Assembly (NCBI GenBank): GCA_945893045.1
Contig: CAMDEA010000067.1
Location: 1-41,384 of the forward strand
DNA: 41,384 nucleotides
Source: Planctomyces sp. SH-PL62
GTDB taxonomy: Bacteria > Planctomycetota > Planctomycetia > Planctomycetales > Planctomycetaceae
Direction of reading: 5' to 3'
Below are positions 16,169 through 24,632 of the stretch, in pieces. The position numbers and the translations under genes were made by a program. The notes below the pieces were generated by a model. It did no database searches. It was not told the origin of the DNA and saw only the letters and a list, made by a program, of their open reading frames with translations. The stretch's first letter is position 1, and every line of letters begins with the position of its first letter.

Positions 16169-16184
16169 GGTGGAACGGACTCGA

Positions 16185-17453
16185 TCAGTGTTTGTCGAAG
16201 ACCGGATGCAGATTTCCCTCCGCATCAAACGCCATGTCGGCCGGGCCGGACAACACCGTCAGGTCGGAACGTTTCTGAATCTCCGGCAGATACGCTTCGC
16301 TGATGAGCACCTCGCTCAAATGCAGCGTGTTGGAGATGTGGACGATCTTCGCATTCGGCGGTTCGACCAAGCCGAGCGTCGGAAGCGCGGCGGCGAGGAC
16401 TTCGCGGTCGGTGTCGCAGGCGATCGGCAGCATCGCGGCCGTCGGATGGCCACCGGTCAAACAATTGATGGCGGTAATCTTCCGATCGACCTGCTGAATC
16501 GTACGTGAGTTCGTGAACTCCGCGAGGCCGATGCCGGTGGCGTTGCCGTGTGTTTCCTCGGTCAGCCCACGCACGAAGATGCGTTTGACCGAGACGTCGT
16601 CCTGATCGGTCGCGGCATGATCGTTGTACTTCCGGCCGATGACGTTTGTGTCCATGCCCGTGCCGCTGATGTTCTTGCCGATCTGGTCGATGATCAGCAT
16701 TTGGATGCTGCTGAACGGCAACCGTGGCAGCCATGTACGAGCTTGTGTCAGCAGCTCGCTTTCACGTTGGAAGAATTCCGACGGAGCGACAGCCGCGATC
16801 ATTCCGGTCTCGTCGTAAGCGTTCTCGACGATCGCCAAGCCGGCGACGACTCGGCACTTTTTCAGGACGACGTCGGCAACGGCGCGGATGATTTCCAGGA
16901 AATTGAAATCCAAGATCGCCCGGTGATAGATCTTCGCTCCTTCGTGCTTGCCCAGTCCGATCAGCATCATCTTGTGCAAGCCCGATTCGACCGGCCCGAC
17001 GAATCCGGTATGCGGTTTGACTCGGCCGACGACCATGACGTGGTCGCAGTTGAAGGCGTGCTTGTCGAAGTGAACCGGGATGCCTTGCGGCGTCGTATCG
17101 ACGATGACGGTTTCCATCGACGCGCGAATCTCCGCGCCGGTGAAGGCTTCGGTGACTCCGTAACCTTCAATGATCTGGCGCTGACCCTCAGGAGTTCCGC
17201 CGCCGTGACTGCCCATCGCGGGGACGATGATTGGTTTGGCTCCCAGCGAGCGCACGTGATCGCACGCGGCCTTGATAATGATCGCGATGTTCGCGATGCC
17301 TCGGCTGCCGGCGGTGATCGCGACCGTCTGTCCGGGGCGAACCGTTTTGCCGAGAGCGAGCGTCGCCAGTTGCCGCTCGACTTCGCCGGGAATATCGTTC
17401 ACGCGCGTCGCGTCAAACGTCTGCCGCACTCGCACCATTCGTGGAAAGCTCAT
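16185..17453 (-). CDS. LarA-like (DUF2088, lactate racemase N-terminal domain) protein
   Basis: 422 residues from the ATG at 17453 with GGAGG upstream. The length matches LarA-type proteins (about 420-430). The N-terminal half carries TVAITAGSRGIANI and the PAMGSHGGGTPEGQ motif with His83, in the place of a LarA catalytic His; VGRVKPHTGF and GLHKMMLIGLGKHEGA follow with more conserved His. LarA uses a nickel-pincer nucleotide made by LarB/LarC/LarE; none is in the window, and I cannot confirm the pincer-bearing Lys. It may be a racemase/epimerase of lactate or another 2-hydroxy acid. Cytoplasmic; no signal. Confidence 0.72.
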   Translation of the reverse strand: MSFPRMVRVRQTFDATRVNDIPGEVERQLATLALGKTVRPGQTVAITAGSRGIANIAIIIKAACDHVRSLGAKPIIVPAMGSHGGGTPEGQRQIIEGYGVTEAFTGAEIRASMETVIVDTTPQGIPVHFDKHAFNCDHVMVVGRVKPHTGFVGPVESGLHKMMLIGLGKHEGAKIYHRAILDFNFLEIIRAVADVVLKKCRVVAGLAIVENAYDETGMIAAVAPSEFFQRESELLTQARTWLPRLPFSSIQMLIIDQIGKNISGTGMDTNVIGRKYNDHAATDQDDVSVKRIFVRGLTEETHGNATGIGLAEFTNSRTIQQVDRKITAINCLTGGHPTAAMLPIACDTDREVLAAALPTLGLVEPPNAKIVHISNTLHLSEVLISEAYLPEIQKRSDLTVLSGPADMAFDAEGNLHPVFDKH

Positions 17454-17526
17454 GGAAACCTCCAGGGTTCAGGGTTACGCGGCAGTTTAGACCTCGACCA
17501 CGTTGCAATCCACACGGCGAGATTCC

Positions 17527-17994
17527 ATGACCGCTTCCAAAGACAAGATTGAAGACGCTGACTCGACGAAAGACGTGCTGGCCGTCACCGGTCGGATTCA
17601 GATTCCGCATGACGAGTTCACCTTCCAATTCGCCCGCAGCTCCGGCCCCGGCGGGCAGAATGTCAATAAGGTGAACTCGAAAGCAACGCTCCGCTGGCGG
17701 CCGCTGGAATCGCCGAGCCTGCCGGACGATGTGCGGCAACGTTTCGCCGTCCGGTTCGCCTCGAAACTGCTGACCGATGGCAGCATCCTGATCTCGTGCG
17801 AGAAATCGCGCAGCCAATTGCTCAATCGGATCGGCTGTCTTGAACAACTGACCGGCTGGCTGAAAGAGATCGCGGTGCCGCCGAAGAAGCGTCGGCCGAC
17901 CAAACCGACAAAAGGCTCAAAGACTCGCCGCTTGAACGACAAACGACTCCGCTCCGACACCAAACGCATGCGCGGTTCGCCTGGTGACGAGTGA
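17527..17994 (+). CDS. arfB: ArfB/YaeJ-type peptidyl-tRNA hydrolase (GGQ protein)
   Basis: 155 residues. The GGQ motif at 42-44 sits in SSGPGGQNVNKVNSKATLRW, the domain-3-like catalytic core of class I release factors. There is no codon-recognition domain, and the C-terminus (about 118-150) is a Lys/Arg-rich tail, as in ArfB, which threads into the empty mRNA channel. Role: releases peptide from ribosomes stalled without a stop codon. Somewhat longer than E. coli ArfB because of about 18 extra N-terminal residues. The ATG at 17527 is preferred over an upstream TTG (17503). Confidence 0.9.
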   Translation: MTASKDKIEDADSTKDVLAVTGRIQIPHDEFTFQFARSSGPGGQNVNKVNSKATLRWRPLESPSLPDDVRQRFAVRFASKLLTDGSILISCEKSRSQLLNRIGCLEQLTGWLKEIAVPPKKRRPTKPTKGSKTRRLNDKRLRSDTKRMRGSPGDE

Positions 17995-18058
17995 GAAGAA
18001 GAATCGCGAAGAGAATGGCCTAGAATTCCACAACCCCAAAAGCATGGAGAAGGAAATC

Positions 18059-18865
18059 ATGAAGCTCAGCCTGCACACTGCGATTGTGGTTTATTTGGGA
18101 TGGATGACCGCCGCCCTGCACGCCGGAGATCGGCCAGTAATCGTGGCCGGGGGAGGGCCGAAGCCCGGTGACAAATACACGTCCACCGCATCCATCGCGT
18201 TTTCTGGCCGAGTCGTTCCGGCTTTGCGGACCCAAGTCGAGATTCAAGTGCTCCATCGCTTAGACGATGAGCGATTCATTCCGATGGGAGGCGTCACGAT
18301 TCCCACACAGGAGGATGGACAGTTTCTGGGAACCTTGATTCCCGGCAGCCCTGGCTGGAAGGGGGGCAAAACGATTCTGCGGATGCGTCTGGATTCAGTG
18401 CGGCAAGTTCAATCGGTAGTCGAATTCGAGATCGTCCAGCGCGAGGGCATCACCGAGAACGATTGGATCATCCGGCGTCCCAAATCGAGCGGAGTGGAGA
18501 TCGACGTCGATCAACCCAAGAAGCTCTACCGTGTCGGTCCGGGTGAGTTATTCCTTGTTAAGGGAACGTTTGGCTCAGCGATTATTGGCCAAGACACTCC
18601 GCTGGTATTCGCCGAACTGCGAAAGGAAAAGGATGGTCGCCAATTGGTCGGGCAGACCTGGGTCGGCCCGTCGATCCGAGAAGACAAACTGCTCTTTTCC
18701 TACGAGATCGAAATGCAGGCTCCGGATCGGACTGAGGAATTTGATTTAGTGGTTGTCCCGATGCGAATCTCGGCGAAGCAATTCTTTGACGATCAGCGAC
18801 TCGCGATTCCGGTGACGAAAGTCCGGATCGAATCGAAAGCGAAGAAGGCCGAGGCGGACAAGTAG
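18059..18865 (+). CDS. secreted protein of unknown function
   Basis: 268 residues from the ATG at 18059, chosen because GGAGAAGGA stands 8 bp upstream and the signal peptide MKLSLHTAIVVYLGWMTAALHAG begins there. The mature protein is beta-rich: VQIEV/VEIQVLHRL-like strands, WKGGKTILRMRL, YRVGPGELFLVKGTFG, GQTWVGPSIREDKLLFSYEIEMQ. It ends in a Lys/Ala-rich tail. There are no cysteines in the mature part that I can see, and no catalytic motif. The pattern (two to three Ig-like strands sets) suggests an extracytoplasmic beta-sandwich. I do not recognise a family. Confidence 0.65.
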   Translation: MKLSLHTAIVVYLGWMTAALHAGDRPVIVAGGGPKPGDKYTSTASIAFSGRVVPALRTQVEIQVLHRLDDERFIPMGGVTIPTQEDGQFLGTLIPGSPGWKGGKTILRMRLDSVRQVQSVVEFEIVQREGITENDWIIRRPKSSGVEIDVDQPKKLYRVGPGELFLVKGTFGSAIIGQDTPLVFAELRKEKDGRQLVGQTWVGPSIREDKLLFSYEIEMQAPDRTEEFDLVVVPMRISAKQFFDDQRLAIPVTKVRIESKAKKAEADK

Positions 18866-18876
18866 CAGCGAGCGTT

Positions 18877-19617
18877 TTACGAGTGACTCAACGTCGCGAT
18901 CAAGATGCCCGTAGCCACCGAGACATTCAGCGAGGTCACTTCGCCAATCGGAGTGATACGGCAGACGGAGTCGCAGTGTTCGGTGGTCAGGCGGCGCATC
19001 CCCTTTTCTTCGTTGCCGACGATCAGCAGCCACGGGCGTCCGCGGTCCACTTGTGAGACGTCATCCGCCGCGTGCTCGGACGTGCCGAGCACCCACAGGC
19101 CCGACTCCTTTGCGACCGCGACGGCACGCGACAGATTTGGGACCAGCGTAAACGGCACATGCTCAACGCCGCCGGTGGCGACGTCGTACACCGCGCCGTT
19201 GAGCGGAGCCGAGCGGTCCTTCGTGACGACGATCCCTTGCACTCCGAAGAACGCGGCCGAGCGAAAGATCGCTCCGACATTGTGCGGGTCTTGCAGGTTG
19301 TCGAGCGCCAGCCAGAGTCCGTGTCCGTTGGCTCGCGTCACGGCATCGGCGAAGAGTTCTTCGAGCGACATGTCGGCATGCTCGCGCACGTTCGCGAAGA
19401 TGCCGGTCTCGCGACCTTCTTTCTCGCCGCCACGCCGATCGCGCGACTGCGAACGTCCGCCGCGAATGATTCGGATGGCGTTCGCCTTAGCAATGTCCAG
19501 AACTTCCGACCAAGCGGGACTCGGCACGTCGGTCGCGACCTGAATATCGATCACGTCGAGCGGCCGGGTTTGAATCACGGCGAGGACGCTGTGTGGGTTT
19601 TTGAGTTCAACGGCCAT
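18877..19617 (-). CDS. SpoU/TrmH-family 2'-O-ribose rRNA methyltransferase (copy 2)
   Basis: 246 residues from the ATG at 19617 (MAVELKNPHSVLAVIQTRP); a frame opening at 19692 overlaps the upstream gene's end and reads through repeat-like sequence. A small substrate-binding domain (about 1-95) includes a charged insert (RGGRSQSRDRRGGEKEGRETG within about 54-74). The SPOUT catalytic domain carries the three knot motifs: NLQDPHNVGAIFRSAAFFGV, LLIVGNEEKGM and SLNVSVATGI. It methylates a ribose in rRNA or tRNA using SAM; which nucleotide is unknown. The paralogous gene at 19667-20470 is 49 bp upstream on the same strand. Confidence 0.88.
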   Translation of the reverse strand: MAVELKNPHSVLAVIQTRPLDVIDIQVATDVPSPAWSEVLDIAKANAIRIIRGGRSQSRDRRGGEKEGRETGIFANVREHADMSLEELFADAVTRANGHGLWLALDNLQDPHNVGAIFRSAAFFGVQGIVVTKDRSAPLNGAVYDVATGGVEHVPFTLVPNLSRAVAVAKESGLWVLGTSEHAADDVSQVDRGRPWLLIVGNEEKGMRRLTTEHCDSVCRITPIGEVTSLNVSVATGILIATLSHS

Positions 19618-19666
19618 ACTGGGGAGTTCATCCAAGCGGAGGGATTGAGAGAACGGCTTTCGGCTT

Positions 19667-20470
19667 TCAGCTCTCGGCTTTCGACCGAACACCGTGTCTC
19701 TGACGTTGCGCTTCGTAAAATAGGATTCCGGCGGAGACGGCAGCGTTTAGGGACTCGACCGCTCCGAACTGCGGAACCGTGACCAGTTCGTCACAGGCGG
19801 AGAGTAACTCATCGCGGATACCGGTGCCCTCGTTGCCGATGACGACGGCGATCGCACCGGAAAGTTCGCACTCAAAGATTGGATGCACCGCGCGTTGGCT
19901 CGTGCCGATGACTCGTATGCCGCGTGATCGCAATTGGGCTGCCAGCGCGACCAGATCGTCGGCTTGCGCGATGCGGATGTGATTGACCGCTCCGGCCGAA
20001 CTGCGAGCAACCTGGGCCGTGACCTCGACCTGTCCGCGAATCGGCACGAACAGCGCATCGACGCCGAGCATGTGTGCCGAGCGGATCACGGCTCCGAAGT
20101 TGTGCGGGTCTTGCAGGCCGTCGAGGATCGCGAACAGTGGCGGAGCCTTTGTGGTGGCCAGCGCGTCCTCGACGCGGTCGTAAGGAAATTCGGCCATCTT
20201 GGCGAGGTAGCCTTGATGCTCGCGCGAGTGGCAGAGACTCGTCAGCCGCTCGGCCGGTTCAATGCTCAATGCCGCGTCGTTGGATTGCGACCACTGTTCG
20301 ATGAAGGCCAATTCCTCTTCTGGCAAGCTGCCCGCGACATGCAGTTCCAGCACCGGCCAGCGAGCCGCGCACAGCGTCTCGGTAACGACATTCCGTCCCC
20401 ACAGCCAGCACTTCTGATGATTGCCCAGCAGCTTGGACTGTCCCTTGCGCCGCCGATAACGCTCGACCAT
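19667..20470 (-). CDS. SpoU/TrmH-family rRNA methyltransferase, RlmB-like (copy 1)
   Basis: 267 residues. N-terminal substrate-binding domain with WLWGRNVVTETLCA (RlmB G.h.V.eaL type), then SPOUT knot motifs LDGLQDPHNFGAVIRSAHMLGVDAL, AVVIGNEGTGIRDELL and VESLNAAVSAGIL. RlmB methylates G2251 of 23S rRNA at the 2'-O; this copy fits that subfamily better than its neighbour. The final residues (KAES) and the TGA fall in a stretch of GAAAGCCGAGAG-type repeats between the two methylase genes. The tandem pair probably arose by old duplication: they are clearly divergent. Confidence 0.88.
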   Translation of the reverse strand: MVERYRRRKGQSKLLGNHQKCWLWGRNVVTETLCAARWPVLELHVAGSLPEEELAFIEQWSQSNDAALSIEPAERLTSLCHSREHQGYLAKMAEFPYDRVEDALATTKAPPLFAILDGLQDPHNFGAVIRSAHMLGVDALFVPIRGQVEVTAQVARSSAGAVNHIRIAQADDLVALAAQLRSRGIRVIGTSQRAVHPIFECELSGAIAVVIGNEGTGIRDELLSACDELVTVPQFGAVESLNAAVSAGILFYEAQRQRHGVRSKAES

Positions 20471-20480
20471 GTTGATCCCG

Positions 20481-20547
20481 CTGAAGTTCGACCTTCCGGC
20501 GATGCTCGTCGCCGAACCGGCTCACAGGCTAAAGCCTGAACTTCAGC
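20481..20547. repeat. weak inverted repeat downstream of the beta-barrel gene
   Basis: GCTGAAGTTC near 20481-20490 pairs with GAACTTCAGC at about 20538-20547, with a CAGGCTAAAGCCTG hairpin inside. It lies between the stop of the beta-barrel gene (20551) and the start of the RlmB-like gene, so it could end transcription of the former. Confidence 0.6.
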
Positions 20548-20550
20548 ACG

Positions 20551-21600
20551 TCACTTGATGCGGATCGAAAAGCCGGTGCCGACGAAGTAATCGTCCGAGG
20601 CATCCGTCAGGCCGATGCCGGCACGAATATCAAATTGCATGTCGAGCGTCGGCCGATAGGTGAAGCCGCCGTCGATGTAATGTTGGACCTGCTCGGTGTC
20701 CGCTCCCGACGGAAAGAGGGCAAACCATTCGGTGTAGGCTCCGACGTCCTCGGTCAGGGCGTAGTTGATCGTGATGGCCTGCGCCCATTCCGTGTATTTG
20801 TGAGCGGTCGTGCCATCCACAGCGCCGTTGAACTGCGTGCTGCCTCCCACTCCAATGAAGTCGTTGACGTCCCAGCCGTACAACCAATTGATGCCCGGCA
20901 GCCACTTGCCCGACGTGACCGAGTCATGTCCGGTCGGCACGGTCATCTGCGGGACCAACGACATTTCCGGCCACCAGCCTTCTTGCGGAGTGAGGCCAAT
21001 CTTCGCTCCCAGATACAAGTCCTCCAGACCGCTGTTCGTGACGGCTGGCGAGGGATTGCCCTGGACTTGGCTGAATGGAAACACGCCCAACCGCAACTCC
21101 AGCCAGTCTTGCAGCACGCCGTACCGCATCAAGACCTCGCCAGCATTGTGTGTGATCGAGTTGTCGTCCGCGTCCTTGTTGCGGGTGTAGGTGTAGCCGC
21201 TTTCGATTTGCAGCACCCCTTTACCGACGGTCGTGCTGGCTTCCACGAAATCGGGACGGTCGGTTTGGATGGCATCTTTCTCCAGGTCGATGCCCCCTTC
21301 GAACGAGGTGCCGTAGCTCCATTGAAAGAGCGTCTTGCGCGGTTCGCCTTCCGGCGGACCAAAGACCTGCTTCGGTGGCACGAGTTGGTACTCGCCGTTT
21401 TTCGGAGTCTCGTCCGGCCAGAGTTCCTCGCCAAAGGCCAACGAACTCACCAACAAGATTGGTGTGCTCCGACCTTTGACGCGAGTCGGTTGTGTCTGGT
21501 TGGTGTTAGCGGTCGACCGGGGCAACCGTCCCGGCTCAGTGGCGAGCAGCGTCACACCACTCAGCAAACACACGGTGATCGTGGCGAGATTGGCTCGCAT
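20551..21600 (-). CDS. putative outer-membrane beta-barrel, Phenol_MetA_deg-like
   Basis: 349 residues. Signal peptide about 1-20 (MRANLATITVCLLSGVTLLA). After a low-complexity segment (to about 100) the sequence becomes alternating beta strands typical of the PF13557 'phenol_MetA_deg' transporter-like barrel: IQTDRPDFVEASTTVGKGVLQIESGYTYTRN, VLMRYGVLQDWLELRLGVFPFSQV, LYLGAKIGLTPQEGWWPEMSLVPQMTVPTGHD, ITINYALTEDVGAYTEWFALFP and FDIRAGIGLTDASDDYFVGTGFSIRIK. The C-terminus ends in an aromatic/charged strand as in outer-membrane proteins. Cargo unknown. Confidence 0.78.
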   Translation of the reverse strand: MRANLATITVCLLSGVTLLATEPGRLPRSTANTNQTQPTRVKGRSTPILLVSSLAFGEELWPDETPKNGEYQLVPPKQVFGPPEGEPRKTLFQWSYGTSFEGGIDLEKDAIQTDRPDFVEASTTVGKGVLQIESGYTYTRNKDADDNSITHNAGEVLMRYGVLQDWLELRLGVFPFSQVQGNPSPAVTNSGLEDLYLGAKIGLTPQEGWWPEMSLVPQMTVPTGHDSVTSGKWLPGINWLYGWDVNDFIGVGGSTQFNGAVDGTTAHKYTEWAQAITINYALTEDVGAYTEWFALFPSGADTEQVQHYIDGGFTYRPTLDMQFDIRAGIGLTDASDDYFVGTGFSIRIK

Positions 21601-21888
21601 CGGGCATCCCTTCCCATTCGTAAAGGCCGAACAGATTCAGCCAGCTTGAGCGTGTCGTCCTGACAGGCTCTTCCTGATATATCGGCGTCGCGGTGCTAAG
21701 ACAGAACTCTCGACGACAAGTTTGATGACTCAAAATCGAGACAATTGCGCCGAGCCGGTGTAGTCCCGCTGGCTTGCCGAATTCACTTGGATCACCGAGT
21801 TTCTCGCCGCCACAGCGACCTGATCACCGCGTGGCGATTCACCTTGCCGAGTCGGTTCGCTAGTCTGCCGCCGCCCAAGGCAAACAAA
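21601..21888. other. non-coding divergent region without visible elements
   Basis: The beta-barrel gene starts leftward at 21600. To the right there is no long ORF until 22011, and the interval is bounded by the REP doublet at 21889-21942. I see no riboswitch-like structure and could not choose a promoter with confidence. Confidence 0.4.
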
Positions 21889-21942
21889 GTAGACCGGTCA
21901 CTCCGTGACCGGAATCTGCGAGTCACGGAGTGACTCGCCTAC
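21889..21942. repeat. GTAG...CTAC REP doublet, TCAC-TCC-GTGA family, compensated stems
   Basis: Left arm GTAGA + CCGGTCAC-TCC-GTGACCGG; right arm on its own strand GTAGG + CGAGTCAC-TCC-GTGACTCG (after a spacer base). The outer stem pairs differ but remain paired in each arm. Relatives at 30763-30815 and 38573-38626. It precedes the gene at 22011 by 68 bp. Confidence 0.94.
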
Positions 21943-22010
21943 TCGCCGCGAACTGCCCAGCATCGGGCAGCCCACCAATTTCCGAGTCCATCGTTTACGA
22001 AGGTTCCATC

Positions 22011-22775
22011 ATGAAATTCAACTCTGTTCTGCGACGAGCCGTGCTGGTGGCCACGTTGATGACCAGCGTCCTGCCGTTGACGTCTACCGCCCAAGCCCAG
22101 TGGGGAGATCTCACGGGGCAATTCATTTTCGACGGTGATATTCCCGCTCCCGACGAAGTTGATAGCACCAAAGAACCGATTTGCGCCAAGACGGCGCTGA
22201 CCGACGAATTGGTGATCAACAAGGACAACAAGGGGATCGCCAACATCTTTGTCTTCATCCCGGCGAAGGAGAAACCGAAGGTGCATCCCGACCTGAAGGC
22301 TTCCAAGGATAAGGAAGTCGTCCTCGACCAGAAGCTGTGTCGGTATCTGCCGCACGCGCTCGTGATGCGGACGGATCAGCTTCTCGACGTCAAGTCGATG
22401 GACGACTGCCTGCATAACACGCAGACGAACCCGCTCAAGAATGACCCGGTCAATTTCGCGGTCGCCGCGAAGTCGCGCGGAGGATTAACGTGGAAGGTGA
22501 AAGTCGCCGAAACCAATCCCACGCAAATCAAGTGCGGCATCCATCCTTGGATGACGGCTTACGTCTTGATTCTCGACCATCCGTATGCTGTCGTCTCGGA
22601 CAAGGACGGCAAGTTCAAGATCGAAAAACTGCCCGTCGGCGAACTCGAGTTCCGCTACTGGCACGAACGCGCCGGCTACGTCGAGAAAGCCGTGAAGATC
22701 AAGATCGAGAACGGCAAATCAAAAGACCTCGGCGTGATCAAAGTGAAGGCCGACAAATTCGCCAAAACGAATTAG
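22011..22775 (+). CDS. secreted cupredoxin-like protein with C-terminal beta-sandwich
   Basis: 254 residues from the ATG at 22011 (GAAGG upstream); a longer frame from 21930 crosses the repeat and is rejected. Signal peptide about 1-34 (ends TSTAQAQ). First part: LTGQFIFDGDIPAP, then a region with LCRYLPHALVMRTDQLL and a long Asn/Asp-rich stretch; GLTWKVKVAETNPTQIKCGIHPWMTAYVLILDHPYAVVSDKDGKFKIEKLPVGELEFRYWHE is split over two domains. The Cys-x2-His-Pro-Trp-Met (KCGIHPWM) looks like the blue-copper C...H...M ligand loop. It is followed by a carboxypeptidase-regulatory-like fold. This type is common as an exported protein in planctomycetes. Copper binding is inference. Confidence 0.78.
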   Translation: MKFNSVLRRAVLVATLMTSVLPLTSTAQAQWGDLTGQFIFDGDIPAPDEVDSTKEPICAKTALTDELVINKDNKGIANIFVFIPAKEKPKVHPDLKASKDKEVVLDQKLCRYLPHALVMRTDQLLDVKSMDDCLHNTQTNPLKNDPVNFAVAAKSRGGLTWKVKVAETNPTQIKCGIHPWMTAYVLILDHPYAVVSDKDGKFKIEKLPVGELEFRYWHERAGYVEKAVKIKIENGKSKDLGVIKVKADKFAKTN

Positions 22776-22788
22776 ACGTAATTTCCAA

Positions 22789-22850
22789 ACTAGCACGACG
22801 CGCAAGCGAGTGGTTCCGACCGAAATCACTCGCTTGCGCGTCGTGCTAGT
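22789..22850. repeat. inverted repeat, ACTAGCACGACGCGCAAGCG family
   Basis: Arms 22789-22812 and about 22827-22850 are near-perfect reverse complements starting ACTAGCACGACGCGCAAGCG and ending CGCTTGCGCGTCGTGCTAGT. The head is CTAG rather than GTAG. It sits 13 bp after the stop of the cupredoxin-like gene and 34 bp before the next gene. Confidence 0.93.
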
Positions 22851-22883
22851 CTTTTCAGATTCGCCCCCCTGAAGGACTCCCGC

Positions 22884-23903
22884 ATGACCGCTGCTCCGCA
22901 AGTGATCCTCAGCGCCTTCGCCGATGAAGCCGCGAATCACAAGACCGCGCTCGAACAACTCTCCGCGCTCGCCGCTGTTGGTTTGAAAAACTACAGCCCG
23001 CGATTCATCGACGTGAACTCGACCGGCGAGGTGAAGCACGTCGTCACGCTCAGCAAGGTGGAGTACCAAACGCTTGCCAAGTTGCACGTCGAATACGGTG
23101 TCCGCGTCACGAGCATCGGCTCGCGCATCGGCAAGGTGAAGCTGAAGGACAAAGAGGACGGCTCGCACAACAAATTCGTGCCGTTCAAGGAGTACCTCAA
23201 GACGGAAGTCGCCGCGACGATCAACGCCGCGAAAGAACTCGACTCGCGACTGATCCGCGGCTTCTCGTTCTATCCGCCGCGCGGCGAAGATCCCAAACCG
23301 TACTTCCAGCAAGCGGTCGATCAGATCGGTCAGATCGCCGACCTGTGCGCGAAAGCGGGACTGGTCTACGGCCTCGAAATCGAACCGAACTTAATCGGCG
23401 ATACCGGCCCGATGATGGCCAAGCTGGCTCGCGCGGTGAAACGCAAAAACATGCTGCTGATCTTCGACGGCGGCAACGTCGCCTGTCAGAACAAGACGCC
23501 GATGCAGTGCTACGAAGAGTACCTCGCGATGCGCGACCATCTCGGTTGGATGCACATCAAGGACTACAAGATCGACCCGTCGTTGACCTGGACCGGCACC
23601 GTCGATGAAGAGGGGCTGAAGAACTTCGTCCCCGCCGATCGCGGTGACGGCGGACACGATCTGGTGCTCAAAGACCTGCGCGAGCACCTGCCGAAACTCG
23701 AAAAGCGGATCAAGTCGCTCGGCGCACCCGGCTTCTTCCTGGAAGTCGAACCGCACCTGAAAGGTGGCGGTCAATTCGGCGGCTTCAGCGGCCCGGATGG
23801 TTTGGGTGTCGCGGTCCGTTGTCTCTGCCGGTTGCTGGACTACGTCCAGATCGGCTATCAACTCCGCACATTCGACGACATCCGCGCGTTGCGCGGATTC
23901 TGA
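22884..23903 (+). CDS. sugar phosphate isomerase/epimerase (AP-endonuclease-2-type TIM barrel)
   Basis: 339 residues, no signal peptide. Barrel pattern: VILSAFADEAANHKTALEQLSALAAVGLKNYSPR, VTSIGSRIGKVKL, RLIRGFSFYPPRGED, AGLVYGLEIEPNLIGDTG (Glu in metal-ligand position), MLLIFDGGNVACQN (Asp), LGWMHIKDYK (His-x-Lys-Asp, typical of this family) and GFFLEVEPHLKGGGQFGGFSG (Glu). These residues match the Glu-Asp-His-Glu divalent-metal site of xylose-isomerase-like enzymes. Probably acts on a sugar or inositol; the substrate is not evident. Confidence 0.87.
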   Translation: MTAAPQVILSAFADEAANHKTALEQLSALAAVGLKNYSPRFIDVNSTGEVKHVVTLSKVEYQTLAKLHVEYGVRVTSIGSRIGKVKLKDKEDGSHNKFVPFKEYLKTEVAATINAAKELDSRLIRGFSFYPPRGEDPKPYFQQAVDQIGQIADLCAKAGLVYGLEIEPNLIGDTGPMMAKLARAVKRKNMLLIFDGGNVACQNKTPMQCYEEYLAMRDHLGWMHIKDYKIDPSLTWTGTVDEEGLKNFVPADRGDGGHDLVLKDLREHLPKLEKRIKSLGAPGFFLEVEPHLKGGGQFGGFSGPDGLGVAVRCLCRLLDYVQIGYQLRTFDDIRALRGF

Positions 23904-23975
23904 GAGCCGGAAGTCGGGCGCTCAACTTGTCTGATACGAACGAATCTCAGGGACGTGGTCTTTTCTCTGTGTCTT

Positions 23976-24036
23976 GTCGCGTCTCTGTGGTGTTCTCAGT
24001 CCGAAGGCATGAATGCAGGCACCACAGAGACGCGAC
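23976..24036. repeat. inverted repeat GTCGCGTCTCTGTGGTG
   Basis: Left arm 23976-23992, right arm 24020-24036, 17-bp perfect. It lies in the 502-bp gene-free stretch after the TIM-barrel gene. Confidence 0.9.
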
Positions 24037-24090
24037 ATAAACTTGGAGCGGCAGAGCCGCAATGAAACATCTGCAATGAAGTTTGCAACC

Positions 24091-24323
24091 TGCCTTTATC
24101 CCGAAGGGATTGAGTCACATAGCCCAGGGTTGCCACGCTTCGCGGCTACCCTGGGTTGGAGTCGCAACGTCACGATCTACCCCGCATGAGGTTGCGTCAT
24201 CGCCGAACGACGAATGACGCAACCCCATGCGGGGTAGAACTCAATTTGACCAACGTGACCCAGGGTAGCCGCGAAGCGTGGCAACCCTGGGCTGTGAGAC
24301 AAAACTCCTTCGGAGTAAAGGCA
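24091..24323. repeat. large nested inverted repeat (GCCCAGGGTTGCC outer, CTACCCCGCATG inner)
   Basis: Outer arms extend from about TGCCTTTA at 24091 through ATAGCCCAGGGTTGCCACGC to CCCTGGG (about 24156), pairing with CCCAGGGTAGCCGCGAAGCG and on to AAAGGCA at 24323. The first 20-30 bp are imperfect. The arm itself is a hairpin, CCCAGGG...CCCTGGG. Inner element 24178-24237: CTACCCCGCATGAGGTTGCG against its near-perfect complement. Together with the repeat at 23976 this explains most of 23904-24405; the rest shows nothing. Confidence 0.88.
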
Positions 24324-24405
24324 ACACGCACTCGGCAACTTCAAAATCTTCTCAACAAAACAAGATTCTCACCGTTTGCAGAACAGAGAAGCCAACAGGA
24401 CTCCG

Positions 24406-24627
24406 ATGTCGATCGACCTTCAACCCTACGCCCAACTGCTCGTCTGCCCTGCTTGCCGATCCAAGCTATTGGTCGATGGGAACAGTTTCTTGTGCCGCAA
24501 AGAATCGTGTCGCCTGCGATATGAAGTGAAGGATGACATCCCAGTCATGTTGTCCGATGAAGCCAAACCTGTCGCCGCCGAAGAATGGGACGCGATCATC
24601 CAAAGAACCATCGCCACCAATGCGTAA
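24406..24627 (+). CDS. Trm112-like zinc-ribbon protein
   Basis: 73 residues from the ATG at 24406. Typical Trm112/UPF0434 layout: LLVCPACRSKLLVDGNSFLCRKESCRLRYEVKDDIPVML is spread over residues 11-48, with Cys14, Cys17, Cys30 and Cys35 as probable zinc ligands. The end diverges. Such proteins are activators or partners of methyltransferases or of lipid A/cell-envelope enzymes in bacteria; no partner is obvious here. rfbC starts 5 bp after its stop, so they are likely co-transcribed. Confidence 0.85.
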   Translation: MSIDLQPYAQLLVCPACRSKLLVDGNSFLCRKESCRLRYEVKDDIPVMLSDEAKPVAAEEWDAIIQRTIATNA

Positions 24628-24632
24628 TTCTC

